Source: Chryseobacterium hagamense (lineage in GTDB: Bacteria; Bacteroidota; Bacteroidia; Flavobacteriales; Weeksellaceae). Taken from it: a stretch of DNA of 64,000 nt. How positions within the stretch are numbered: the stretch's first letter is position 1; every line of letters starts with the position of its first letter. The stretch covers positions 47,355 to 111,354 of the forward strand of contig NZ_BJYJ01000007.1 in assembly GCF_007991455.1 (NCBI RefSeq), read 5' to 3'. This document shows positions 27,096 to 37,620 of this stretch, piece after piece. Below the pieces are notes generated by a model, which was given only the letters and a program-made list of their open reading frames with translations, searched no databases and was not told where the DNA came from. A program made the translations under genes and the position numbers.

Positions 27096-27672
27096 ATGAA
27101 TATCCTAAAAAAAAATTGACATAAACAGAAACTGTGTTTTTTTATTGTTATTCTCAATCTTTATTTCTTGTAATTCACAAGAAGCAGATGAATATGAAAT
27201 TTTAAATTTAGTAATAGATAAATGTGTACTTAAAGCAACTGACCCTGAAGAACTTGCCAAAATTGAAGATCAGAAAAAAATAAGTTTAGTCGAAGCATTG
27301 GACGTTTTAGATAATAGATCGCAAAATCAACAATATACATTTTCCATGTCAGATACTCTTCTTGCAGAAAATTTACCAGCGGATGTTTGGAATTATTTGC
27401 ACAGTTACGATATTTTTGAAAATAAGAAATATAATGAATCAATTCTTATCGATTTTAATAAGATCAAGCCTCTTAATAACAGGAATAGAGTTAATAAACC
27501 ACAACTAAATGATCATTATCTTGGTCACTTCAGATTTTACAGAGTTCTTTTCGATAATACAAGAGAAACAGCTTATATGCGAATAGATATTCCAGAAAGC
27601 AAAGGTCGTGTTTTTGGTTCTTGGGGATTAACGTTGCGAAAAGAAAATGGAAAATGGAGATTGAAAAATTGA
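27096..27672 (+). pseudogene. Lipoprotein gene with A9 frameshift
   Basis: The downstream frame (27145-27672) encodes LLFSIFISCNSQE and then a soluble acidic domain ending FGSWGLTLRKENGKWRLKN. The ATG at 27096 gives MNILKKN and stops. Removing one A from the nine-A run at 27107-27115 joins the two as MNILKKIDINRNCVFLLLFS and IFISC, a normal lipoprotein signal with lipobox FISC. So the gene is either frameshifted, rescued by slippage on A9, or started from a poor internal TTG. The C-terminal part resembles small secreted DUFs with a final beta strand. No function is known. Confidence 0.55.
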
Positions 27673-28068
27673 TTTAATATTTTAACAAATCTAAATCACA
27701 GTCGATTAAGTAGTCTCTCATGTACTGCGGCTTTGTTATCTTTTAGGAACTTAACTATAAATTAGCAGCAATTCTTGGTAAGTCAATCTTTGTGAATATC
27801 CCTGTACCTAATCTCTTGGAACAAATCAGCTGACTATTTTATTCTAGTTGATTCTCAAAAAATAATGTGTATTATTTTTCAAATTGTATTCAGTCAATAG
27901 AAAAAAGAGATGATTTTGGAAAAGCAAGATTTGAAATTTTGAATGATATTCTCACTGACTTGAAAGTATATTAAAACAAATAAGATATAATTAAGTCTCA
28001 AAAAACGATCAATGTAATAAAATTATTGCTTCACTTGTCTTAATTTAGTGCACCACTAAACTATTAAA
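27673..28068. other. Gap with coding remnant
   Basis: At 27852-27974 a frame after a stop codon reads KNNVYYFSNCIQSIEKRDDF and continues to DLKVY, which looks like the end of a lost gene. The stretch before it (27795-27866) resembles 36259-36335, sharing CTGACTATTTTATTCTAGTT. No intact gene is seen. Confidence 0.35.
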
Positions 28069-29553
28069 ATGAGAAGGCTGTTTAAAACCGTTGAGATTGG
28101 ATTATTGTTATTTGCAGTTTCATTTTCCAAACAAGTGATTGCTCAACACACTACAGATAGTATTGATGTATTCATCAAACAAAAAATGGTACAGTCGAAC
28201 ATCCCTGGTCTTCAGTTGGCAATTATACGTAATGGAAAAATTGATAAACTTAAAAATTACGGTTTCGCGAGCCTGGAACATCAGGTAGCAACAAGTTCAG
28301 AAACAACCTTTTCCATTAATTCTATGACCAAAGCTTTTGTAGGGGTGGCAATAATGCAGTTGCAGGAACAGGGTAAATTAAACATAAAGGATCCCATATC
28401 CATATACATTGACGACATTCCTAATGAATGGAAATCTATAAGGATCCATCAGCTTTTAAGCAATACTTCCGGTCTTCCCAATAATATAGACGAAAAGGAA
28501 CAGGTATTGGGGAATGGTGATGAAAATCGCAACTGGGAAATGGTAAGAAAATTACCAATGGAATTTAGTCCCGGAGACAAATTCAGTTACAATCAGACCG
28601 GATATTATATTTTAGGAAGGATCATAACCAAACTCAGCGGCCAGCATTTCACAAAGTTCATTGAAGAAAATCAATTCAGGCCCTGCGGCATGGTCTCCAC
28701 CCGTTTTGGTGATTCAAACGATGTTATTCCACATAATTCAAACGCGTATTCCACTATTTACAATGAGGGAGGAAAGTGGATTAATGACGGTAAGCTTCAT
28801 AATGCCTATGCCACTTTTCCTCTGTTTTTCAGAACGGCAACCGGGATTATTTCGACATCCGAAGACCTGGCCAAATGGCTTATTGCACTTCAAAGCAAAA
28901 AACTGTTGAAAAAACAGTCAAGCCTGGATCAGATGTTTGCTACAGCCAGACTGAATAACGGAAATATCGGAGGATTCAATAAGTTGACCAATGGTTATGC
29001 CCTGGGCTGGCCGACAGTGGTCAGAGAAGAGCACCCTGCATTGGCACCCGTTGGCGGAATGCGCTCCGCACTGTTTATGTATCCTCAGGACAATTTATCG
29101 GTAATCGTGTTAACCAATCTTCAGGGCTCAAACCCCGAATGGTTCATTGATGAAATTGCCGGTTTCTACCTTCCGGATATGAAATTGAAAAACGGCTTCG
29201 GATTAAGTAAGAATTTGAAGTTCCTGCGCCGGCAACTGTTAAAGCATGATTTTAAAGATGCCAATAAAATTTTTAATAAAATCAGTAAAGACCATAAAAA
29301 CTTTAGTCTGACTGAGGATGAAGTCAATTCCTGGGGGTATCAGCTTATAGAACAAGGCAAAAAAAATGAAGCAATGGAAATTTTTAAATTGAATACTTTG
29401 TTGTTTCCGAAAAGTTCCAATGTCTACGATAGCTATGGTGAAATACTGGAAACACTTGGAAATCGTAAGGAAGCCATCCTTAACTACAGGAAATCGTTAG
29501 AGCTGAATCCTGAGAATACCAATGCTGCCAATTATTTAAAAGATAAAAAATGA
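28069..29553 (+). CDS. Beta-lactamase-fold serine hydrolase with TPR tail
   Basis: The 494-residue exported protein has a signal peptide ending IAQ (residues about 1-25). Its class C/PBP4*-type domain has SMTK with Ser85 and Lys88, and FSYNQTGYYILG in place of the usual YSN motif (Tyr174 kept). A late VGGMRSALF stands where HTGG usually is, so the third motif is altered. The last 90 residues form TPR-like helices (AMEIFKLNTLLFPKSSNVYD; AILNYRKSLELNPENTNAAN). It may hydrolyse peptides or esters in the periplasm. It is one of the few intact genes in the decayed island and is followed 38 nt later by a second hydrolase. Confidence 0.85.
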   Translation: MRRLFKTVEIGLLLFAVSFSKQVIAQHTTDSIDVFIKQKMVQSNIPGLQLAIIRNGKIDKLKNYGFASLEHQVATSSETTFSINSMTKAFVGVAIMQLQEQGKLNIKDPISIYIDDIPNEWKSIRIHQLLSNTSGLPNNIDEKEQVLGNGDENRNWEMVRKLPMEFSPGDKFSYNQTGYYILGRIITKLSGQHFTKFIEENQFRPCGMVSTRFGDSNDVIPHNSNAYSTIYNEGGKWINDGKLHNAYATFPLFFRTATGIISTSEDLAKWLIALQSKKLLKKQSSLDQMFATARLNNGNIGGFNKLTNGYALGWPTVVREEHPALAPVGGMRSALFMYPQDNLSVIVLTNLQGSNPEWFIDEIAGFYLPDMKLKNGFGLSKNLKFLRRQLLKHDFKDANKIFNKISKDHKNFSLTEDEVNSWGYQLIEQGKKNEAMEIFKLNTLLFPKSSNVYDSYGEILETLGNRKEAILNYRKSLELNPENTNAANYLKDKK

Positions 29554-29591
29554 GAATATATAAGGAAACACATTTTAAAACTTAAGCCTCT

Positions 29592-30719
29592 ATGAAAAAA
29601 ACGCTATTCATATTCACTTTAATCTGGGCATCAGGCTGCTTTGCACAGACAGGTTCCATAAAATTTCCTACCGACAATAAATTAAAAACAGCATTCGATT
29701 CTTTGGTAGATCAATCGGTCTCTGCTTTTATGCAGAATAATTCCAGAGTCGGTATTTCAGTAGGTATCATAAAAAATGGTAAGAAGTTTATCTATAATTA
29801 TGGCTCAACCCGGAAAGATAAGCAAGATCTTCCGACAGAATATACCATATACGAACTAGCTTCCATTACAAAGACATTCGGTGCTACGTTGCTGGCAAAG
29901 GCTGTTCTTGACAAAAAGGTAAATCTGAATGATGATATAAGAAAATATCTGAAGGTAGATTATCCTAATCTGGAGTTTAATGGAATGCCCATTACTTTAG
30001 TGAATTTGGCCAATCTTACCTCGGGGCTACCCAATTGGATGCCGGATAAAGATATTTTTGGAAAAGCTGATCCGGATACCATACCTTATATTTTAGATTC
30101 TGTACACACGATTTACAGCAGACAGGATCTCTATCGGGATCTTCATCAGGTGAAATTAAAAGTGCTGCCGGGAAGTATATCGAAGCATTGTAATACGGCA
30201 GCACAGTTGCTGGGATATATAATGGAGCGCGTTTACAATGACAATTACGAAAATCTTCTGAAAAAATATTTTGCAAAGCCATTAAAGATGAAAAATACCT
30301 ATCTGCTGAAATCCGGGGAAGTCCCATTAAAAATGGCAAAGGGCTACGATGGCAGAGGGCGAATAATGCCGGTTATCGATTGGGAAGACCTTAGAGTAGC
30401 AGCCAGCATCACATCCTCCACTTCAGATATGTTGAAATATATGGTTTTCCAATTGAATGAAAAAGATCCTGTTGTATCTCTGAGCCATCAGCCTACTTTT
30501 GGTAAAATGGAAGACGGAGCTATTGCACTTAACTGGAAGGTGAAAAAAACGGAAGATGGCAGAAGAAGTATTTCCCATACTGGAGGGAGTTTAGGATTTA
30601 GCAGCTATATGGTCTTTTACCCTGACTTGAATTCCGGTATTGTCTTGTTATCCAATGAAGCAGATCAGGAAACTCAGAATGAACTTATTATCCTGGCAGA
30701 TAAGATTATGAAACGATAA
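29592..30719 (+). CDS. Serine hydrolase, beta-lactamase fold, catalytic Tyr lost
   Basis: The 375-residue exported protein (signal MKKTLFIFTLIWASGCFAQ) has SITK at residues 91-94 and SHTGGSLGFSSY, two of the three class C motifs. Where YxN is expected it has HCN (199-201, in GSISKHCNTAAQLLGYI), so the Tyr base is replaced by His. One base change from TAT to CAT would do this. It is probably inactive or weak, in line with decay of its neighbours, though a rewired active site is possible. It follows the first hydrolase on the same transcript. Confidence 0.82.
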   Translation: MKKTLFIFTLIWASGCFAQTGSIKFPTDNKLKTAFDSLVDQSVSAFMQNNSRVGISVGIIKNGKKFIYNYGSTRKDKQDLPTEYTIYELASITKTFGATLLAKAVLDKKVNLNDDIRKYLKVDYPNLEFNGMPITLVNLANLTSGLPNWMPDKDIFGKADPDTIPYILDSVHTIYSRQDLYRDLHQVKLKVLPGSISKHCNTAAQLLGYIMERVYNDNYENLLKKYFAKPLKMKNTYLLKSGEVPLKMAKGYDGRGRIMPVIDWEDLRVAASITSSTSDMLKYMVFQLNEKDPVVSLSHQPTFGKMEDGAIALNWKVKKTEDGRRSISHTGGSLGFSSYMVFYPDLNSGIVLLSNEADQETQNELIILADKIMKR

Positions 30720-31148
30720 TGATAAATAGAAGATTTTCTTTTTGAAAATTGGAAAGAGAATCTGCATTTATAATAGAATTACAGAAATATTTGATGATAA
30801 GCTCAAGAGCGGATATTTAAAATTTAAGGAAGAGAACTATGTATTCTTGAAAAATTGAGTATAAAGTTGATAGCTTCAGAACTGACAACAATCTTTACAA
30901 AAGTTACAGACTTAAAGATAAAAATTAGTAATTATATTGAGCTCTTACAATAAAAATGCACGCCTTTGGTAAGCTCTGAAACGTTGTAGATAAAATAAAG
31001 TTTCAAAAAACAATTAGATTGCAAATTGCTGAATGTTTTGTATATTATAGAGAATCAAGCCTCTAACTAATTACTTCTAAAAATTTGTTGAATCTTACAA
31101 TTCATTTTAAATTTTAATTATATCAGGCTCTTTTTATAGTTTTACAAA
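30720..31148. other. AT-rich gap with possible remnant
   Basis: A 42-codon frame at 30730-30858 (ICIYNRITEIFDDKLKSGYL then KFKEENYVFLKN) opens after a stop codon and has no start. It reads like the end of a lost gene. Nothing else is recognised. Confidence 0.3.
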
Positions 31149-31959
31149 ATGAATGCAGTCTATAGTGAATATTATATCAGCGGGACATTTGAAAATTTCA
31201 TTAAGAAGTTTTGGATTTTAGATAATCTAAATAATGGCAATCCGATTTTACAAAAAGGAGTTCCCCCCCAACGGATGTTTCACGATGGCAATCATACAGG
31301 GAAACGGATTGAAGGTAAAGCTTAAAGATAATAACAGACATTTACCTGAAGGTATATACTTTTGCGGGCAGATCACACAAGCATTGTCTCTTGATATCCT
31401 TTCGGAAACAAAGGCCATAATGATCCAGCTTTTTCCCTGGACTCCAGCCTGGTTTGGAATGTCAAACGCTCACTTATTTACTGATAAAATTTGCCGGGCA
31501 AATGAGGTGATTAATTTTAAAGAATTGAATTTTGATGTGCTGATTAGTTTAAACAATGAAATGGTGTGCATTTATCTTGCAAAAATTTTCTCTCCTTTAT
31601 TTCGGAAAAGTCCCAACATTGCACTAATTTCTAAAAGCGTTCAATTAATTGTGGATAACAGAGGGAACATTGCTGTTGCCTCAGTGGCAAGATCAATGAA
31701 ATGTTCTGAATGACATCTTCAAAAATTATTTCAAAGTTTTATCGGGATCAATCCTAAGCTTTTTATCAATATTATAAAATTACGGGAAGCTTTAGATCAT
31801 ATCGTATATTCAAATGATAAACCTGAAACAATGACCCAGTTAGCCTTAACTAATGGTTATTACGACCAGCCCCATTTTAATAATGCTTTTAGTTCATTTG
31901 TAGGCAAAACACCAAAGAAGTTTGATGAGAAAGAATTTTTTCTTACAATCAAAAAGTAG
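31149..31959 (+). pseudogene. AraC-family regulator, frameshift and nonsense codon
   Basis: Three pieces make one AraC protein. From ATG 31149 the N terminus (NAVYSEYYISGTFENFIKKF) runs to a C7 run at 31263-31269; with six Cs it continues VPPNGCFTMAIIQGNG. The second piece ends at TGA 31711, where CSE*HLQKLFQSFIGINPKLF shows the stop replacing an Arg in the first HTH (CGA to TGA). The third piece is the second HTH (ETMTQLALTNGYYDQPHFNN with FVGKTPKKF) and ends at 31959. Two independent lesions argue for real loss of function. It may once have controlled the hydrolase or peptidase genes beside it. Confidence 0.82.
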
Positions 31960-32029
31960 TGTGTATTCGTATTTATACAAGTTTGAATATGTTAGTTTCA
32001 GTAAATTCGTCAATTTACAACTGATAAAT

Positions 32030-34146
32030 ATGAATCAATCAATCTCAATTCCGAAATATTCTCATCACTTTTATAAGAAAAATATTGCATTTACAGAAAT
32101 CAATAAAATAAGAGTAGTTATTTTATTGCTTGCATTGCCATTTGGAGTGTTTCCTGTAAAAGCACAAATAAACCAACTCAATAAAGGAAAATCGACATCC
32201 GGAAATTGGGGCGTAGAAACACAGTTCATCAGTAAGACCTTAAAACCCGGCAATGATTTTTATACCTATGTCAATGAAGGTTGGTTAAAGTCAGCAAAAA
32301 TTCCAGCAGGTTCTTCGGGATTTAACAGCTACAGTCAAGCTAAAGATAAAATAAATCAAAGAATTAATGAAATCATTTGTGATGGAGACAAAAAAAGTTA
32401 CTCAACAAATTACTCTTTGAAACAGATCAACTCAGTCTATTTAGGATATTTAGATACGGACGATATGGACAAAGTTGGGATTAAACCCATTGAGAAAGAT
32501 CTTCAAAATATTCTCGCTATTCGCAGTTACCAAGAAGCCGCAAAATGGATGGCTGATCCGAAATCTTTTTCGATCATCGCTATTCATACCGGACCCCACC
32601 TCAATGACAGAAGCAAATTTTTAGTTTCATTGAATGAGAGCGGCATCGGATTGCCGACACCTGAATATTATACGAAAGATGATGCTGTGTATATTAAGTA
32701 TCGAAAAGCTTACAAAGAGTATATTATTAGAACTTTTGATCTGGCAGGCATCAAAAATGCTGACCGACGTGCTGATGACATCCTGAGCATAGAAACAAAA
32801 TTAGCCAATTTACAATGGACACCGGCTCAGATGCGGGACAGCAAGATCAATTCCCACGTTATCCAAACTGAGGATTTGGATAGTTATGCTCCAGGTTTCC
32901 CTTGGAAGGTTTTCTTTAAGGAAAGACAAGTCGATAATGTGGATCAAGTGATTTTGCAGGCAGATACGGCCATCAAGGCAAAAGCAAAGCTATTTGCAGA
33001 AACATCGACAGATGTTTGGTCATCCTATATTGCATTTCATTGGATCGTTAACCACTCTACAATTCTGTCAAAAGACTTCCGTCAGAACTATTTTAATTTT
33101 TATGGTACCCAGCTGAGCGGTATTCGAGCAGACACTCCCAGAGATCAAAAATCAATTCAGTATGTCAACAGTCGTTTGGGACAACTCGTAGGAAAACTTT
33201 ACGTTGAAAAATACTTTCCTGAATCGCATCTCAAAAATATCCAGGATTTGGTCAGATATGTTCGTAAGGCATTTTCAGAAAGGCTTGGAAAACTGGATTG
33301 GATGGATGATCAAAGCAGAAAGGAGGCCATTGATAAGTTAAATGCGGTAACGGTCAGAATAGGATATCCGGAAGTCTGGCGCGACTATTCATTATTAAAG
33401 TTCGATGCAAAAAATCCGATTGCCAATGAACAACTGATCGCAAAAGCCAACTGGGATTATGAAAAGTCAATTATAGATAAAAATTTCACCAGTAAGGAAT
33501 GGTACCAGATGCCACAGACCGTTGATGCCACAAGCAGTAAATTATACAATTCTATAGAGTTTCCTGCAGGAATTCTACAGCCTATCTTCTTCGACCCAAA
33601 TGCAGATGCAGCGGCTAACTTTGGTGCTATAGGTGCCATCATCGGACATGAGCTTGGGCACTGTTTCGACGATCAGGGATCCCTGTTTGATGGTAATGGT
33701 GTGATGAGAGATTGGTGGACACCGGAAACAAGAAAACAATTTGAGAATCGTACTCAACGCCTTATTGAGCAATACAACAGCTTTTCACCCCTGGAAGGTA
33801 TTCATCTGAATGGAAAGCAAACGTTGGGAGAAAATATAGGTGATCTGACCGGAGTCGTTTTGGCTCATGCAGCCTATCGTCTTTATCTGAAAGATCATCC
33901 TGATGAAAATAAGAATATAACTACCTTTACACCCGATCAAAGTTTTTTTTATCTTTTGCACAGGTAAATAGGAGCCTTTACACCCCTGAGGCATACCGCC
34001 TAAGTGCTGAAAAGGATTATCATGCGCCTGCTCAATACCGAGTGAATGGTGTAGTTAGAAATGTTGATGCGTGGTATAAAGCTTTTAAAATCAACGGAAA
34101 TGACAAGCTTTATCTTAGACCAAAAGATAGAGTAAAGATCTGGTAA
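32030..34146 (+). pseudogene. M13 (neprilysin-like) metallopeptidase, frameshifted near C terminus
   Basis: The main frame, started at ATG 32030, has a signal-anchor region ending VKAQ, the M13 opening PGNDFYTYVNEGWLK, the zinc motif IGHELGHCFDDQG and ENIGDLTGV with the third ligand Glu. It stops at 33967 after QSFFYLLHR. Adding one T to the T8 run at 33943-33950 restores SFFLSFAQVNRSLYTPEAYR, SPAQ-type PAQYRVNGVVRN and DAWYKAFKINGNDKLYL, the normal M13 end, to TAA 34146. The lost segment holds the conserved RVNG substrate-binding Arg, so the truncated form should be inactive. One homopolymer error in the assembly would also explain it. Confidence 0.8.
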
Positions 34147-34282
34147 AAGGAGAAGAAAATGATAACAAACTAGCTTGAAGCAAATTCATTAAAATAAAAT
34201 TTCACTTCTATTTTTTTGCGGGATCAGAATAGATTATAAAATCATATTTTTTTATGAAAGATAACAAGATAAATCAATAATT

Positions 34283-36046
34283 ATGAACTTAAAATATTTT
34301 CTTTAACCATTGTCTGCACTTTATTTACTGTTCATACCTTTGCACAACAAACCGAACAGACAAAAGTCAAATATTACTATTTAAAAACCTGGGGATTTTT
34401 AAAATATTATCATCCAGCATTAGCTTCAGGAAGGATTGATGCTGATAGTATTTTTTAAAGAATTATGAAGCTGTAGATAAAATTCAGAATGCCAGTCAAT
34501 TAGATTCCATACTTTCCAGAATGATCAGCAACTTAAATTCTGGACAAATCTTTAAACCTGCCCCTACAAAATATTCTGTCACAGAAATGATTGATAACGT
34601 TAACCAAAATTGGTTTACAAAAGAAACGTTTCTTTCGGTAGATCTGCGTAAAAAGCTGCAATATTTACAAGAATCGCTTTGCGGATGATAGCCATTACTA
34701 TTATACGCCAAAGCATTTCTCTACGGAAATTCCACACGAGAAGCCATACGCTTTTCCAGATTCCCTTCCTATACCCTATGAGTATCGGATGCTGTCTTCA
34801 GCTAAAATTATGGCCGGAGTAAATTATCTCTTCCCTCACAAATATCTCATGGATTCTGACTGGGACAAGATTTCTATGGGTGCTATACCACTGTTTGCAA
34901 AAGCTGATATAAGACTCGCTTTTGAAACACAATTACTTAGACTGGTAGCTCCTTTAAATGATACCCATGCCCTTCGGTTTTACAAGGAAATGAAAACTGG
35001 AAGACTATTTTAAAGATAAAGTTTTACCCACCTTTTGATTATCAGCTAGTCAATAATGGTTCCAAGGTAGTGGTTACTAAAATTATCATTCCTGAATTGT
35101 GTAAACAAGCCGATATTAAGCAAGGCGATGTGATCACTCATGTTAATAATAAAACGATAAGTAAGAGGGTGGACTTAATAGGGGAATATCTTTCAGCTTC
35201 AAATCCTAATCGCTTAATTCTCGTTTAAGCCGATACCTGGACAATCTGCTCTTCCCAACCGATAATCTGCATGCCGAACTAATATTGATGCGTGGAAGAA
35301 ATATTAGAAAAACAACTGTTGAGTGGATAAGTAAGCAGGATGACTTCAAAAAAGTGTCTGCCTATATAAATAACAAGCTTGCCGGAAGTAAATTAGGCAT
35401 TCAACCAGAATATGCGGCGCCTGGTGTAGTGATCTTCAGATCTAATCAAACGACCCGATTTCTTGAAAATCTGCCCGAAGATAAATTGAAAACTGCGATG
35501 AATTCTATTTTTATTCAAGCAGGAAAGCAAAAAGGCATTATTCTAGATATGCGGAGCTATCCGGATTGGGGCGGTTTCTATTATCTGATGTACAATACTT
35601 TTGGAAAAGATAAGAGCTTGTTTTCAAGATATTATAAGTTGGATAAACAGCATATTGGTATGTACAGACAATTAACAGATAATATAGAATATTATCCGCC
35701 AACAGCACAACCCAGAAACCGTGTAACGAATGCAAAGATTGTCATTTTGGTAAATGGCGAAACGCTGAGTGCTGGTGAATATTATACGATATTATTGCAA
35801 CATATATTTCCAAATGCCATTACAATCGGTAGTCAGAGTGCTGGTGCAGATGGTGATGATAAATAGATTGTTCTACCCGGTGGATACAAATTTCCGTTTT
35901 CCGGCAATGCCATTTTTTATCCAGATGGAACTCAAACATAACGTAAGGGTATTAAGATCGACAAGGTCATTGATCCCATCATACCTGATGTTGCTGAAGG
36001 TACAGATAGTCAGTTAAATGAGGCAATAAAATGGATTAATCGATAG
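34283..36046 (+). pseudogene. S41 peptidase, heavily disrupted
   Basis: Reading across frames gives one exported S41-type peptidase: signal TIVCTLFTVHTFAQQ, VKYYYLKTWGFLKYYHPAL, a PDZ-like KQADIKQGDVITHVNN, KGIILDMRSYPDW, and VILVNGETLSAGEYYTILLQ with the catalytic Ser of S41. Breaks are a frameshift near 34297, a missing T at 34451-34456, shifts near 34665, 35010-35030 and 35220, an in-frame TAG at 35864 and a TAA at 35939 (CAA to TAA). At least seven lesions make it a true pseudogene. It follows the M13 gene and may have been its partner in periplasmic peptide breakdown. Confidence 0.85.
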
Positions 36047-36465
36047 CTGAATGAACTATGATTATAAATTAAGTGGTAACAGAATTATTACATGATTAAT
36101 AATGATCTCAACAAACGATGGATATCCCCATTATGGCCATCGTTCTGAATATCCCCTAGATCCAATTACCGGAATTGATCAGCTGAATACTCTGCCGGTT
36201 TACTTCACCTTTTAAACTTCTCTGGAATCGGTAACGATCTTTGATGTGGCCAATGTCCAGGATATCCCGGGATCCAGTTTCCCGAAGCTAATAATCTGAC
36301 TATTTTTTATTCTAGTTAATTTTCAAAAATATCTGAACTATGGTTTTAAACTGACACAAAAGCGACCCAAGCCCCAATGCGAATATTCAACTTTTAGTAC
36401 AATGTTGAGATGCCTGCGGCATGACAAGAAGGTCAGTGTACATCGGCGGTTTAAGAATTATAAAA
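36047..36465. other. Gap at the right edge of the island
   Basis: It contains degenerate repeats of the form GATATCCCnnnnATCCAnTT (about 36118, 36151 and 36259), a segment like 27795-27866, and the right direct repeat (36404-36433). No gene is seen. Confidence 0.4.
36404..36433 (+). repeat. Direct repeat, right copy
   Basis: TTGAGATGCCTGCGGCATG then ACAAGAAGG differs at few positions from the copy at 26212-26241 and has the same orientation. It lies just before the stop codon of the intact AraC gene. Confidence 0.65.
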
Positions 36466-37368
36466 TCAGTTCAACGACTTATATTCGCTTGGAGAAACCC
36501 CGACTTTGCTTTTGAACAGGCGGGTAAAATGCTGTGGGTATTTGAAACCTAAATTGTAGGAAATTTCGCTGATGGACTTTGCCGGATCGAAGATCTGGTC
36601 CTTCGCCGTATCGATAAGCCGGTTGTGAATATATTCCTGCGCGGAAACTCCGGTTTCCTTTTTGATCAGGTCGCCGAAATAGTTTGCTGATAAATTCAGC
36701 TGATCGGCAAAATAATTGACCATCGGCAAACCGATATGTTTAGGCTTTTCCGAACGCAGGTAATCATTCAGCAAAGTATCGAACCTGCCGATGATTCCCC
36801 GGTTTACATAGTCCCGGGTAATAAACTGGCGGTCGTAGAACCGCATGCAGTAATTGAGAAAAAGCTCGATATTGTTGATGATCAAGGATTTGCTGTGCTT
36901 GTCGATCGGCTGTGCGATTTCGTGTTTTATGTTTTTCAGACATTCCAGAACTGTCTCCCGTTCCTTTTCGGAAAGATGCAATGCTTCGTGGACATCATAG
37001 GAGAAGAAGTTATACGCTTTGATGTTCTTTCCAAGAGAAGTTCCTTTCAGCAGATCGGGATGGAAAACCAATGCAAAACCGGCAGGCTGAATGTAAGTTT
37101 CTGCATTATAAATCCCGTAGGTCTGTCCCGGTGCAATAAACACCAGTGTTCCTTCCTGATAATCGTAGCTGTGCTTGCCGTACTGCATGTCGCCGCACAT
37201 GACATCTTTCAGGAAAACGGTGTAAAACCCAAACTTCCTGGTAAACTGGCAGATAGGATTCGATTTCGAGAAATCTACCACACTCACCAGCGGATGCAGG
37301 GTTTCATGGTTCAGCATTTTATTGTATTCCGATATGGTATTAAAAACTTCAACGCCCTGATTCTGCAT
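36466..37368 (-). CDS. AraC-family transcriptional regulator
   Basis: The 300-residue regulator has an N-terminal cupin-like sensing domain (EGTLVFIAPGQTYGIYNAET) and a C-terminal double HTH: VNYFADQLNLSANYFGDLIK with ETGVSAQEYIHNRLI, then ISEISYNLGFKYPQHFTRLF with KSKVGVSPSEYK. It is divergent from a zinc alcohol dehydrogenase gene with 252 bp between them, the usual arrangement for a local activator. The effector is unknown. Unlike the AraC gene at 31.1 kb it is intact and matches the base composition of the core genome. Confidence 0.9.
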   Translation of the reverse strand: MQNQGVEVFNTISEYNKMLNHETLHPLVSVVDFSKSNPICQFTRKFGFYTVFLKDVMCGDMQYGKHSYDYQEGTLVFIAPGQTYGIYNAETYIQPAGFALVFHPDLLKGTSLGKNIKAYNFFSYDVHEALHLSEKERETVLECLKNIKHEIAQPIDKHSKSLIINNIELFLNYCMRFYDRQFITRDYVNRGIIGRFDTLLNDYLRSEKPKHIGLPMVNYFADQLNLSANYFGDLIKKETGVSAQEYIHNRLIDTAKDQIFDPAKSISEISYNLGFKYPQHFTRLFKSKVGVSPSEYKSLN

Positions 37369-37620
37369 GACTTTTATTTTATAGGTTCAAAATTACCATT
37401 TTCTCCGGGACATTGGGCATGGCCGGTAAAATTGGTAGTTCTTCCCGTAATTTATATAAGCCGATTTACGGCAAAAGGTTCGAATTTTGCAGCCATAGCA
37501 TCAGATTCTGAAAGCAGTGGCCTTCAGTTCTGCCGATGGCCGGGGATCATCTTTCAAAGGATGCCCAGGGGTATCCGATTCAAATAGACAACAAACAAAA
37601 AAATAATTAATACTAAACAA

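Noticed and set aside
26107..36433. Sequencing error as the only cause of the broken genes
   Set aside because: Several lesions are nonsense substitutions (31711, 35864, 35939), which indel error cannot explain. Individual homopolymer indels still could be errors.
36736..37587. Long plus-strand frame of 283 codons
   Set aside because: It is antisense to the intact AraC gene, which has clear HTH motifs; the plus-strand product shows no domain.
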